From contig WRBX01000012.1 of assembly GCA_009784335.1 (NCBI GenBank), forward strand, positions 1 to 11,462: a stretch of DNA of 11,462 nucleotides, read 5' to 3'. The position numbers were made by a program, and so were the translations under genes. Positions 1-5,843 of the stretch are shown piece by piece (positions within the stretch are counted from its first letter, which is position 1; every line of letters starts with the position of its first letter). A model generated the notes under the pieces. It saw only the letters and a list, made by a program, of their open reading frames with translations, ran no database searches and was not told the origin of the DNA. The DNA comes from Oscillospiraceae bacterium (GTDB taxonomy: Bacteria; Bacillota_A; Clostridia; Monoglobales; WRBX01).

Positions 1-653
1 CCAATCCCCACGCGCACGCAATCCATGTGAAATTCAGGAAAATTAAGCGCAGCATTGGAATTAGCGCAATGCTTAATCGGAATATCAATATCCAAACTAT
101 CAATTAAATCGCTAAACTCATTAAATTGCTTCCGGCAATCCTCGCGACTCACTCCCCAAAAATGAGTAAAAATCCCCTCAAGCTCCAGCCCACCCATCTT
201 TGCAATGCTTCCAACTTCATTCCTGAATCCCAAATCCTGAACCCTGAACCCTAATCGGTTCATCCCCGTATCAACTTTCACATGAACAACGGCTTTTTTT
301 CCATCCTCCATGCAAATCTGATTGATTTCATTCGCCGTCTCCAAATCGCAAATCGTCAGGCGAATATCATTTTCTATCGCTTCCGAAACATTTTCAGGAT
401 GTATATATCCTAGGTTCAAAATCGGTGCAGCAATGCCATTTTCGCGCAAAATAAGCGCCTCGCCTAAGGACGAAACACCAAGCCAATCAGCGCCGCTTTT
501 CAGCATAATCCGGGAAGCAGCCACCGACCCATGCCCATAGGCATTGGCCTTAACAACCGCCATCAACTTGGCATCGCCACGCATTAATTTTTTGAATTTC
601 TGCGTATTCTCCGCCAATTTATCTTTCGAAATCTCAACCCATTTTCTATACAT
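1..653 (-). CDS. alr: Alanine racemase, N-terminal 217 codons (3' end outside window)
   Basis: PLP enzyme that interconverts L- and D-alanine in the cytoplasm and supplies D-Ala for peptidoglycan. Translating from the ATG at 653-651 gives MYRKWVEISKDKL, then VVKANAYGHG with the PLP-binding lysine at residue 35, HVKVDTGMNRLGF at 124-136 (with the conserved Arg133), LELEGIFTHF, HCANSNAAL at about 195-203, and DCVRVGI at the window edge. These are the fold III racemase barrel motifs in the right order. The catalytic tyrosine and C-terminal beta domain lie beyond the window. The start directly follows the TAA of the phosphorylase gene, with a GGGAG ribosome binding site inside that gene's end, so the two are probably translationally coupled. 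Oddity: codons 134-145 are written as five heptamers related to TTAGGGA (220-254), extending from the conserved RLGF motif into a normally variable helix. The frame stays open. Confidence 0.95.
   Translation of the reverse strand, partial: MYRKWVEISKDKLAENTQKFKKLMRGDAKLMAVVKANAYGHGSVAASRIMLKSGADWLGVSSLGEALILRENGIAAPILNLGYIHPENVSEAIENDIRLTICDLETANEINQICMEDGKKAVVHVKVDTGMNRLGFRVQDLGFRNEVGSIAKMGGLELEGIFTHFWGVSREDCRKQFNEFSDLIDSLDIDIPIKHCANSNAALNFPEFHMDCVRVGI
220..254 (-). repeat. Five TTAGGGA-like heptamers inside alr
   Basis: On the minus strand five consecutive 7-mers read TTAGGGT, TCAGGGT, TCAGGAT, TTGGGAT, TCAGGAA. They encode LGFRVQDLGFRN (residues 134-145). A near-identical perfect array of TAGGGAT units lies at 5823-5843. 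Part of the match may come from the natural codons for RLGF, but the period continues well past that motif. Confidence 0.7.
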
Positions 654-1463
654 TTAAGCTCCCATAGCAATCTCAATCACTTTTTTCATATTCTCGCTTG
701 CTGATTTTCCTGCCTCCAAAACTTCCTCATGATTAAGCTTTTCGCCGTCATATCCTGCCGCTTTATTCGAAATTAAAGAAAATCCAACCACTTCCATCCC
801 TAAATGTTTAGCAATCAAACTTTCAGGAATAGTAGACATTCCCACAGCATCCGCACCCATCAGCCGAAGCATCAAAACCTCAGCCGGAGTTTCATAAAAA
901 GGCCCCAGTCGATAGGCATAAACACCTTCTTGCAAACGAAAATCAGCTTGTGATTTAATCTTTTCGCGCAAATTTTTATCATAGCAGTCAGTCAAATCCG
1001 TAAATTGCTCGCCGCCAAATTCAATCGAATAATTCCCGTGCAGCGGGCTATCGCCCGTTAAATTAATATGATCGGAAATCAGCATAATATCGCCGGGATT
1101 GAACTCGCGATTAACTCCGCCTGCCGCATTGGTAACAATAAGCCGAGCGGCCCCGAGCTGCGCCAGCGCCGCAATCGGCAATGCGGAAATTGCCATAGAA
1201 TGCCCTTCATACGGATGAAACCGCCCGCAAACCACAGCAGCTTTCTTGCTAAAAAGCTCGCCAAAAACAAGCTTGCCCTTATGCCCCGCAACTTTCGGTT
1301 CAGGAAAATTCGGCACATCAGAATATGGCACTTCTATCGGATTTTTCACTAAATCCGCCATATCTGCCAAGCCCGAACCCAAAACTAAAACCATTTCAGG
1401 CGCAAACTCAAATCCCCTCAAAAACTCCGCTGTTTCAACAACCTTTTCATAATATGTTTTCAT
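654..1463 (-). CDS. punA: Purine nucleoside phosphorylase, trimeric (PNP class I) type
   Basis: Cytoplasmic purine salvage enzyme of 269 residues that cleaves (deoxy)inosine or guanosine with phosphate to base and (deoxy)ribose-1-phosphate. The sequence shows the phosphate-loop LGSG (28-31), GRFHPYEGH (80-88, with Arg81 and His83), NAAGGVN (112-118), GPFYETPAE (187-195, Glu191), GMST (208-211, Met209) and SNKAAG (232-237, Asn233). By alignment to the mammalian-type family, Glu191 and Asn233 are the 6-oxopurine-binding pair, so inosine/guanosine preference is expected. Length is normal for the family. The frame is open further upstream to 1631, but the ATG at 1463 (MKTYYEK) fits the family start. 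No Shine-Dalgarno precedes it; a TTGACA/TATTAT promoter ends only six bases upstream, suggesting a leaderless transcript. alr follows with no gap. The choice of punA over a species-specific synonym is by family only. Confidence 0.93.
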   Translation of the reverse strand: MKTYYEKVVETAEFLRGFEFAPEMVLVLGSGLADMADLVKNPIEVPYSDVPNFPEPKVAGHKGKLVFGELFSKKAAVVCGRFHPYEGHSMAISALPIAALAQLGAARLIVTNAAGGVNREFNPGDIMLISDHINLTGDSPLHGNYSIEFGGEQFTDLTDCYDKNLREKIKSQADFRLQEGVYAYRLGPFYETPAEVLMLRLMGADAVGMSTIPESLIAKHLGMEVVGFSLISNKAAGYDGEKLNHEEVLEAGKSASENMKKVIEIAMGA

Positions 1464-1469
1464 ATATTC

Positions 1470-1499
1470 ATAATAATTTAATTTAAAACTTTTTGTCAA
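1470..1499 (-). promoter_or_regulatory. Sigma-A type promoter for phosphorylase-alr
   Basis: On the minus strand TTGACA (1499-1494), an 18-base spacer, then TATTAT (1475-1470). Only six bases separate the -10 box from the ATG at 1463-1461, so transcription should begin at or next to the start codon. Confidence 0.65.
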
Positions 1500-1501
1500 T
1501 C

Positions 1502-1518
1502 TTAACACAAACTTAACA
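1502..1518 (+). promoter_or_regulatory. Direct repeat TTAACA-N5-TTAACA, PhoP-box-like
   Basis: TTAACA occurs at 1502-1507 and 1513-1518, one helical turn apart, between the two divergent promoters. The spacing and sequence match the PhoP box arrangement known from Bacillus. Only two units are visible and no PhoP regulator is in the window, so the assignment is tentative. Confidence 0.35.
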
Positions 1519-1536
1519 TAACTGCCCAAAAATCTA

Positions 1537-1565
1537 TTGACAAATAGCTCAACATTTGATAATAT
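1537..1565 (+). promoter_or_regulatory. Consensus sigma-A promoter for the 208-residue gene
   Basis: TTGACA (1537-1542), a 17-base spacer and TAATAT (1560-1565). The predicted transcript start is near 1572, followed by an AAAGGA ribosome binding site at 1584-1589 and the ATG at 1599. Confidence 0.8.
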
Positions 1566-1598
1566 GCAAATATAAAGAGGAAGAAAGGACTGAGTATC

Positions 1599-2225
1599 AT
1601 GAAATTTAAAGAGTTTGAAAACCCGTTGCAAGAGGATTATGATCTAAAGAGCGGAATCAAGGCGGATCCCGCACCAAATTCAATTGAAGAAGACATGGAG
1701 GAGTTCGTGCTGGATAACCGCAGAGGTGTTGAATTTCTTGATGATATTCCAGAGGATTTGAATTTAGGAGATCCAAAAGAATTCGACCGGCATAACTATG
1801 GCAATGATGTTATTTATGATTTTCCCGAAGATTTAAATTTAGGAGGTGTAAAAATGGAAGAAAAACTTGACTTGCGAGGATTACAGATTTTTATGAACAA
1901 TTATATTCAGCAAAAACTGGATGGGATGACATTGGAACAAAGAAGAACAGTGCTGGATAACTTGGAGCTCACGAATCTAAGAAAAAGGATGCTCGAGACC
2001 ATGAAGAGATTGCCTGAAGATACCTCAGCAATCACCAAAGTTTTTGAGATGAAGGACGATTTCTACGGCACTATGATTGATGTGGTGGATAGAGCGCGTC
2101 GTAATTATGTTCGTGGAAAACTTTTGGATAATAGGTCAGACAACACAGGAATACCTCCAAAATTTAAAAAAGATTTGCTGGGCGGCCAGCCATATAAGCG
2201 CGAAAATCCGCATTTGAACTATTAA
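1599..2225 (+). CDS. Hypothetical acidic 208-residue protein with internal start candidate
   Basis: I do not recognise this protein. It is soluble, with no signal peptide or membrane segment. Residues 1-85 are strongly acidic and contain two copies of PEDLNLG (51-57 and 76-82, 25 residues apart), with a looser third version (EDYDLKSG) at 12-19. Residues 86-208 look helical and more basic, with LRKRMLETMKRL and RARRNYVRGKLL, and end in a Pro/Lys/Asn-rich tail. The start at 1599 follows AAAGGA at nine bases and the consensus promoter at 1537-1565. A much stronger AGGAGG sits at 1841-1846, seven bases before an in-frame ATG at 1854, which could give a 123-residue form lacking the acidic part. 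An 84-residue membrane protein gene follows after 12 bases, so the two may act together. Codons are AT-rich compared with the flanking enzyme genes. Confidence 0.75.
   Translation: MKFKEFENPLQEDYDLKSGIKADPAPNSIEEDMEEFVLDNRRGVEFLDDIPEDLNLGDPKEFDRHNYGNDVIYDFPEDLNLGGVKMEEKLDLRGLQIFMNNYIQQKLDGMTLEQRRTVLDNLELTNLRKRMLETMKRLPEDTSAITKVFEMKDDFYGTMIDVVDRARRNYVRGKLLDNRSDNTGIPPKFKKDLLGGQPYKRENPHLNY
1841..1856 (+). promoter_or_regulatory. Strong internal ribosome binding site with in-frame ATG
   Basis: AGGAGGTG at 1841-1848 stands seven bases (counted from AGGAGG) before the ATG at 1854-1856, in frame with the 208-residue protein (Met86). It is a better site than the one at the annotated start, so this is either a second start or the true start of a 123-residue protein. 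Confidence 0.5.
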
Positions 2226-2237
2226 GGAGGGCTTAAT

Positions 2238-2492
2238 ATGAAAAAAAGAGTTGAACCTTTGATATTAGGCGGCATGCTTTTGATGTGCGGTGCACTCGGT
2301 TATGGCAGTGCGGCACTTGTCGATTATGTAAAATCAAAGAAGACAAAAAGAATTAAAGTGGAATATATCAACACCACATTGCAAAAGCTAAGCGATGATA
2401 AAAACACCACAATGCAAATGCTCGGCGACGATGAAAACATAAAAGATTTCGGCGATGCGATTGTGAAATCTGATAGCACACTTGTGCGATGA
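2238..2492 (+). CDS. Small single-span membrane protein, 84 residues
   Basis: Not a recognised family. Basic N-terminus MKKRVEP, then one hydrophobic segment at about residues 8-28 (LILGGMLLMCGALGYGSAALV), a basic KSKKTKRIK stretch and a hydrophilic C-terminal half. The positive charges after the segment favour a cytoplasmic C-terminus. Cys17 lies inside the segment without a lipobox context that would make it a lipoprotein. An 11-residue duplication, NTTLQKLSDDK / NTTMQMLGDDE, fills residues 45-66 (2370-2435). The start is set by AAGGAGGG at 2224-2231, overlapping the stop of the preceding gene; co-transcription with it is likely. Confidence 0.75.
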   Translation: MKKRVEPLILGGMLLMCGALGYGSAALVDYVKSKKTKRIKVEYINTTLQKLSDDKNTTMQMLGDDENIKDFGDAIVKSDSTLVR

Positions 2493-2493
2493 A

Positions 2494-2523
2494 CCGCGGG
2501 GCGCCCGTGACGGCGCCCCCTAC
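2494..2523 (-). repeat. GTAGGGG-type hairpin element, single-hairpin copy
   Basis: Read on the minus strand: GTAGGGGGCGCC, a six-base loop GTCACG, then GGCGCCCCGCGG. The 24 non-loop bases are identical to the left half of the copy at 10177-10227 inside ftsY, whose loop is GCCCTC. It starts one base after the stop codon of the 84-residue gene. Confidence 0.8.
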
Positions 2524-2529
2524 AACAAA

Positions 2530-2570
2530 CCCCCGTCCGCCTACGGCGCACTCCCTTTGAAAAGGGGGCT
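2530..2570. repeat. Possible further repeat: CCCCC...CCCTTTGAAAAGGGGG hairpin
   Basis: CCCTTTGAAAAGGG forms a short perfect hairpin near the right end, and CCCCC/GGGGG bracket the segment, with a small GCC-TAC-GGC palindrome inside. It is single copy in this window. I call it a repeat because of its palindromic build and its position among other elements. Confidence 0.4.
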
Positions 2571-2581
2571 TACATTAAACC

Positions 2582-2605
2582 AAAAATCGCCGCATGGCGA
2601 TTTTT
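2582..2605. terminator. Bidirectional intrinsic terminator between convergent operons
   Basis: Perfect 10-bp stem AAAAATCGCC / GGCGATTTTT with a GCAT loop. The A and T runs at its ends make it usable on either strand, ending both the 1599-2492 operon and the minus-strand exporter operon. Confidence 0.75.
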
Positions 2606-2608
2606 AAA

Positions 2609-2671
2609 ATCCGTGTAAATCTGCGCGCGAAGCGTCTGCGTATGCGCGTAGCGCATCTGCGTTCTAAAAAA
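2609..2671 (+). repeat. ATCTGTG-type element, copy A
   Basis: This 63-base segment matches 8225-8287 at 55 of 63 positions in the same orientation. It contains the hairpin ATGCGC-GTA-GCGCAT (2642-2656), where copy B has ATTCGC-GAA-GCGAAT: one stem pair changes from G-C to T-A in a compensatory way. It ends on the base before the stop codon of the exporter gene. Confidence 0.85.
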
Positions 2672-4474
2672 TTATCTATTCTTCAGCATTTTTGCATATT
2701 CCCCGCCCCGCAAAATCAGCGAATTATGCGTGCCTTGCTCAACAATATTCCCATCCTTCATAACCAGTATCAAATCGGCATTTTTAATGGTCGAAAGCCT
2801 GTGCGCAATGATAAAGCTAGTGCGCCCTTTCATCAAATTATTCATCGCCTTTTGAATCAGCACTTCGGTGCGAGTATCCACATTTGAAGTCGCCTCATCT
2901 AAAATCAAAATCTTCGGATTCGATAAAACCGCGCGCGCAATGGTGATTAGCTGCTTCTGCCCGCTCGAAATATTATCGGCCTCTTCATTAAGCACCATAT
3001 TATATTCCTTGGGCAGTGTGTGCACAAAATGGTCAACCTGCGCAATTTTAGCAGCATTTCGCACATCCTCATCGCTCGCTCGAAGGTTGCCGTAGCGAAT
3101 ATTCTCCATAATTGTATCGTTATAAAGCCAGGTATCCTGCAGAACCATCGCCATCTGGCCGCGCAAATCATCGCGCTGCATATCGCGAACATTTATGCCG
3201 GCAATGCTAATCGCGCCGGAATCAACATCATAAAAGCGCATCAGTAGCTTTACAATCGTCGTCTTGCCCGCACCGGTCTCGCCCACAATCGCAATCCGCT
3301 GCCCATTCTTAATATTGGCAGAAAACCCATGAATAACAGGCTTATCGGCTGAATACCCAAACGAAATATTATCGAACTTTATATCCGGATTCTCAAACCG
3401 CGATTTATGAATCGGCGCCAGCCTATCGCCGCTTTCTTCCCTTTCATCCAAAAATTCAAAAATCCGCTCGCTCGCCGCCGCAATCTGCTGGAACATCGTT
3501 GAAATATTCGCCACCTGCATAATCGGCTGGTTAAACTGCCTTGAATACTGAATAAACGCCTGAATACCGCCAACCGTCACGCCGCCGGCAACCGCCAGCC
3601 CGCCGCCCACGATGCAAATCGCAACATAACCAACATTGCCCACAATATTGGTTATCGGCCACATTATCCCCGAGAGAAAAGTCGCTCGCCATGAGGAATT
3701 ATAGAGGCTATCGTTCAAGCCATTAAACTTCTTCTTCATCGAATCTTCCATATTGAATGCGCGCACCACGCCGCTACCGCTGAAAACTTCCTCAATATGC
3801 CCGTTCACCTCGCCCAGCATTTTCTGCTGATTGCGATATTCCTTCTGCGATGTGCCGAAAATCACACCAATGCCAATCAGCGAAATCGGCACGGTGGCGA
3901 TGGCGATTATCGAAAGCTCCCACGAAATTTTAAACATAAAATAGAGAATTGCGATAAGCTGGGTGATGGCGGTTATCGTCTGCACTATGCTTTGGTTGAG
4001 CGCCATGCCGACGGTGTCGATATCATTCGAAATCCGCGATTGCACCTCGCCATGCGTGGTTTTATCGAAGAACGAAAGCGGAAGAGCATGAATTTTATCA
4101 TCGGCCTCTTTGCGCATGCGATAGGTGACTTTAGCCGAAATCACCGACATCGAAGCACCCTGAATAAACGACAAAATAGCCGAAACCGAATAAAGCCCGA
4201 TTAAAGTGAGGATAATGCTCCAAATCTTATCGAAATTGATGCCCTCGTTGCCGCCGGTCATCTTGCTCATTATGCCCTTGAACGCCTCATCGGTCGCCCC
4301 GCCTAAAATCTCCGGCCCCTTCATCGCCAGCACAACCGAAACAATGGCAATCAAAATATTGAAAAACATCATCAATTTATGCTTTCCAATATACCGCAAA
4401 AGGCTACCAATCGCTCGCTTGGTATTCTTCGGCTTTGCAAATTCATTCATGTTGGGCCTATTGCTCCTCGGCAT
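2672..4474 (-). CDS. Heterodimeric ABC exporter, subunit with canonical Walker B (TM288-like)
   Basis: A 600-residue half-transporter: an N-terminal six-helix exporter domain (about residues 30-330), then an ATPase domain with Walker A GETGAGKTT (398-406), Q-loop LQD (Gln446), signature ISSGQ (502-506), Walker B ILILDE with the catalytic Glu at 527, and the H-loop AHR (His558). The signature is off-consensus (SSGQ for SGGQ), as expected for the member of the pair that contributes that motif to the non-hydrolysing site. It should pair with the product of 5841-8066 to export drugs, lipids or peptides across the cytoplasmic membrane; the substrate cannot be read from sequence. I start it at the ATG at 4474, six bases after AAAGGA (4486-4481). 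The longer frame to 4513 lies wholly inside the upstream MNT gene and adds nothing like the family. It overlaps that gene by 17 bases. Confidence 0.9.
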   Translation of the reverse strand: MPRSNRPNMNEFAKPKNTKRAIGSLLRYIGKHKLMMFFNILIAIVSVVLAMKGPEILGGATDEAFKGIMSKMTGGNEGINFDKIWSIILTLIGLYSVSAILSFIQGASMSVISAKVTYRMRKEADDKIHALPLSFFDKTTHGEVQSRISNDIDTVGMALNQSIVQTITAITQLIAILYFMFKISWELSIIAIATVPISLIGIGVIFGTSQKEYRNQQKMLGEVNGHIEEVFSGSGVVRAFNMEDSMKKKFNGLNDSLYNSSWRATFLSGIMWPITNIVGNVGYVAICIVGGGLAVAGGVTVGGIQAFIQYSRQFNQPIMQVANISTMFQQIAAASERIFEFLDEREESGDRLAPIHKSRFENPDIKFDNISFGYSADKPVIHGFSANIKNGQRIAIVGETGAGKTTIVKLLMRFYDVDSGAISIAGINVRDMQRDDLRGQMAMVLQDTWLYNDTIMENIRYGNLRASDEDVRNAAKIAQVDHFVHTLPKEYNMVLNEEADNISSGQKQLITIARAVLSNPKILILDEATSNVDTRTEVLIQKAMNNLMKGRTSFIIAHRLSTIKNADLILVMKDGNIVEQGTHNSLILRGGEYAKMLKNR

Positions 4475-4784
4475 TGCCATTCCTTTCGTAAATTGTGATT
4501 CCAACCCTATCAATATGCTCTTTTAGCTTTTCATTCGAAAGATGATTGTAGCTAAGGACATCAAACTCAAAAATCACATAGAGCTCATCAAGCTCAAGCT
4601 TTATATGCTCGTCAAAAAGATAATCGAATTCGCCATATAGGCAAATATCAACATCAGAGTATTTCTTAAAATTTCCCTTCGCCCTAGAGCCAAACACCAC
4701 TGCGCGCTCAATCTGGGGAAATTTTGCAAATACGCTTACAATATCACTAAATTGTTTTTCAGTCATGCCAATTTTTTCAAACAT
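4458..4784 (-). CDS. mntA: MNT-type nucleotidyltransferase, MntA-like antitoxin
   Basis: A minimal nucleotidyltransferase of 108 residues. It contains GSRAKG...SDVD at 32-46, which is exactly the GS-X10-DXD active-site motif (Gly32, Ser33, Asp44, Asp46), and a third acidic residue, Asp75, in FEFDVLS. In HepT/MntA type VII toxin-antitoxin pairs this enzyme transfers AMP from ATP to a tyrosine on the HEPN toxin and silences it. The partner gene lies immediately upstream, overlapping by eight bases (4777-4784), the usual toxin-first arrangement. Its ribosome binding site, GAGGAAG, lies within the toxin gene. At its 3' end it overlaps the start of the second ABC subunit. Codons are AT-rich. A housekeeping nucleotidyltransferase is less likely given the partner. 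Confidence 0.88.
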   Translation of the reverse strand: MFEKIGMTEKQFSDIVSVFAKFPQIERAVVFGSRAKGNFKKYSDVDICLYGEFDYLFDEHIKLELDELYVIFEFDVLSYNHLSNEKLKEHIDRVGITIYERNGNAEEQ

Positions 4785-5211
4785 TTTCTTCCTCGATTTT
4801 CATAAAGAAATCTTGAATTTTTTCAAAAACAATCGAATATATATCCTTAATTTTTATCAATTCCTCTTGAAACATTTCCATATTATAAATATGGGTAAGC
4901 TTATTTCTTGATTTAACCATATCCATAAAAATTTGTCCATCAACATCCAGTTGCATAAATATTGCGGCACCATTTGCTTTCTTAAAAACATAATTAGGAG
5001 CGGGAGACTCGATTTGCACACCCTCGTGCTCTAAAAAGTCTTTAAGCAAGTTCCAACATAAATCATAGACAACTTCAAAAGCCTTGGCAATTGCAGCATC
5101 TTGCATTTCACTGAATTCCTTCGGAGGTTCTCCAACAATGTTTTGCTTTAAAAAGAATAATGCCCTTTTGTAATTATCAAACCTCTGTTGCCATCTAATA
5201 TCCTCATTCAT
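4777..5211 (-). CDS. hepT: HEPN domain protein, HI0074/HepT-like toxin
   Basis: An all-helical protein of 144 residues related to the nucleotidyltransferase substrate-binding HI0074 group. The segment SRNKLTHIYN contains Arg102, His107 and Tyr109, i.e. the full R-X4-H-X-Y motif. In HepT toxins the Arg/His pair gives RNase activity and the tyrosine is the site AMPylated by MntA. Opening residues such as QQRFDNYKRAL and FEVVYDLCWNLLKDFL (45-60) fit the four-helix HEPN bundle. The ATG at 5211 overlaps the TAA of the preceding membrane-protein gene (TAATG) and follows AGGAGGT at eight bases, so translation is coupled. Base composition is strikingly AT-rich: 11 of 60 bases at 4801-4860 are G or C, against 35 of 60 at 3541-3600 in the exporter gene, which suggests separate acquisition. 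Confidence 0.85.
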   Translation of the reverse strand: MNEDIRWQQRFDNYKRALFFLKQNIVGEPPKEFSEMQDAAIAKAFEVVYDLCWNLLKDFLEHEGVQIESPAPNYVFKKANGAAIFMQLDVDGQIFMDMVKSRNKLTHIYNMEMFQEELIKIKDIYSIVFEKIQDFFMKIEEENV

Positions 5212-5720
5212 TAAATACTACCTCCTGATTCTTTTTTACTTTTAGCTCTTTCATTTATTATGGAAATTATTTCATCTGACTTAGCGCCTTCATAATTTAG
5301 CATAAAAAGTTCGCTACCCATATTCATACTTAATACACTAAGCATTTTTTTAAAAGAAGATAGGTTTTCTAAATATTCATCTTCGAATTCTTCGTCAACC
5401 TCAAATTTGATAATTTTCTGAGTATTACCCATAATGGTTAGTTCACTCAATTTAGCACCTTTAATAGAATCCCATGGAATAAAAACCTGAGGGAAAGTAA
5501 TGCCATTATTGTCTATAATGCATAATGGTTTTTTGTTAAAACCAAGTTTTAAGCACGCAATTCCTGAAAAAAACATCAAGGGCACAGAAATTATAAATAT
5601 AAAATCTGCATAAGCGGCATAAGCAAACCAAAATGTTATTGACAATCCAAAACAAAGCAGACCAATACTTAAAGTAAAAAACTTTTTTCGCGGAATAATT
5701 ATCATATTTTCATTGTTCAT
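5211..5720 (-). CDS. Two-helix membrane protein with PH-like domain, STM3941-like
   Basis: A 169-residue protein. After a short basic start (MIIIPRKKF) there are two hydrophobic helices at about 14-35 and 38-58 in a tight hairpin, then a soluble part with CIIDNNGITFPQVFIPWDSI (67-86). That segment recalls the STM3941/YcxB-like membrane proteins, in which a helical hairpin is followed by a bacterial PH-like domain; this is resemblance by eye, not a confirmed match. Function is unknown for the family. GGAGG at 5733-5729 sets the start at 5720. It sits between ABC subunit 1 and the HEPN gene and is translationally coupled to the latter, so it may belong to the same acquired module. Composition is AT-rich like the HEPN and MNT genes. 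Confidence 0.75.
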   Translation of the reverse strand: MNNENMIIIPRKKFFTLSIGLLCFGLSITFWFAYAAYADFIFIISVPLMFFSGIACLKLGFNKKPLCIIDNNGITFPQVFIPWDSIKGAKLSELTIMGNTQKIIKFEVDEEFEDEYLENLSSFKKMLSVLSMNMGSELFMLNYEGAKSDEIISIINERAKSKKESGGSI

Positions 5721-5740
5721 TTACATTACCTCCAAATTCA

Positions 5741-5810
5741 TCATCTATCATTTATCATTCTTCATTTGTCTTAAAAATGAAAAATGATGAGTGACTAATG
5801 ATAAGTGATA
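5741..5810. repeat. Palindromic heptamer element (TCATTTA / AATGATA)
   Basis: Four left-arm 7-mers (TCATCTA, TCATTTA, TCATTCT, TCATTTG; 5741-5768), a short centre, then five right-arm 7-mers of inverse type (AATGAAA, AATGATG, AGTGACT, AATGATA, AGTGATA; 5776-5810). The arms can pair imperfectly into a long hairpin. It occupies the space between ABC subunit 1 and the membrane-protein gene. Confidence 0.7.
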
Positions 5811-5822
5811 AATAAAGTTCGA

Positions 5823-5843
5823 ATCCCTAATCCCTAATCCCTA
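5823..5843 (-). repeat. Three perfect TAGGGAT heptamers at the ABC gene's stop
   Basis: On the minus strand TAGGGAT occurs three times in a row, and its first three bases are the TAG stop of the ABC subunit 1 gene. The same unit in degenerate form lies inside alr at 220-254. Confidence 0.8.

Noticed and set aside
1464..1631. Longer start for the phosphorylase gene (to 1631)
   Set aside because: The extra 56 residues have no family counterpart and would span both divergent promoters and the start of the plus-strand gene.
2594..2887. Plus-strand frame starting at the terminator
   Set aside because: It begins in the terminator hairpin, passes through a repeat element and is antisense to ABC subunit 2.
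4475..4513. Longer start for ABC subunit 2
   Set aside because: It has no ribosome binding site, lies inside the MNT gene, and AAAGGA is ideally placed for the ATG at 4474.
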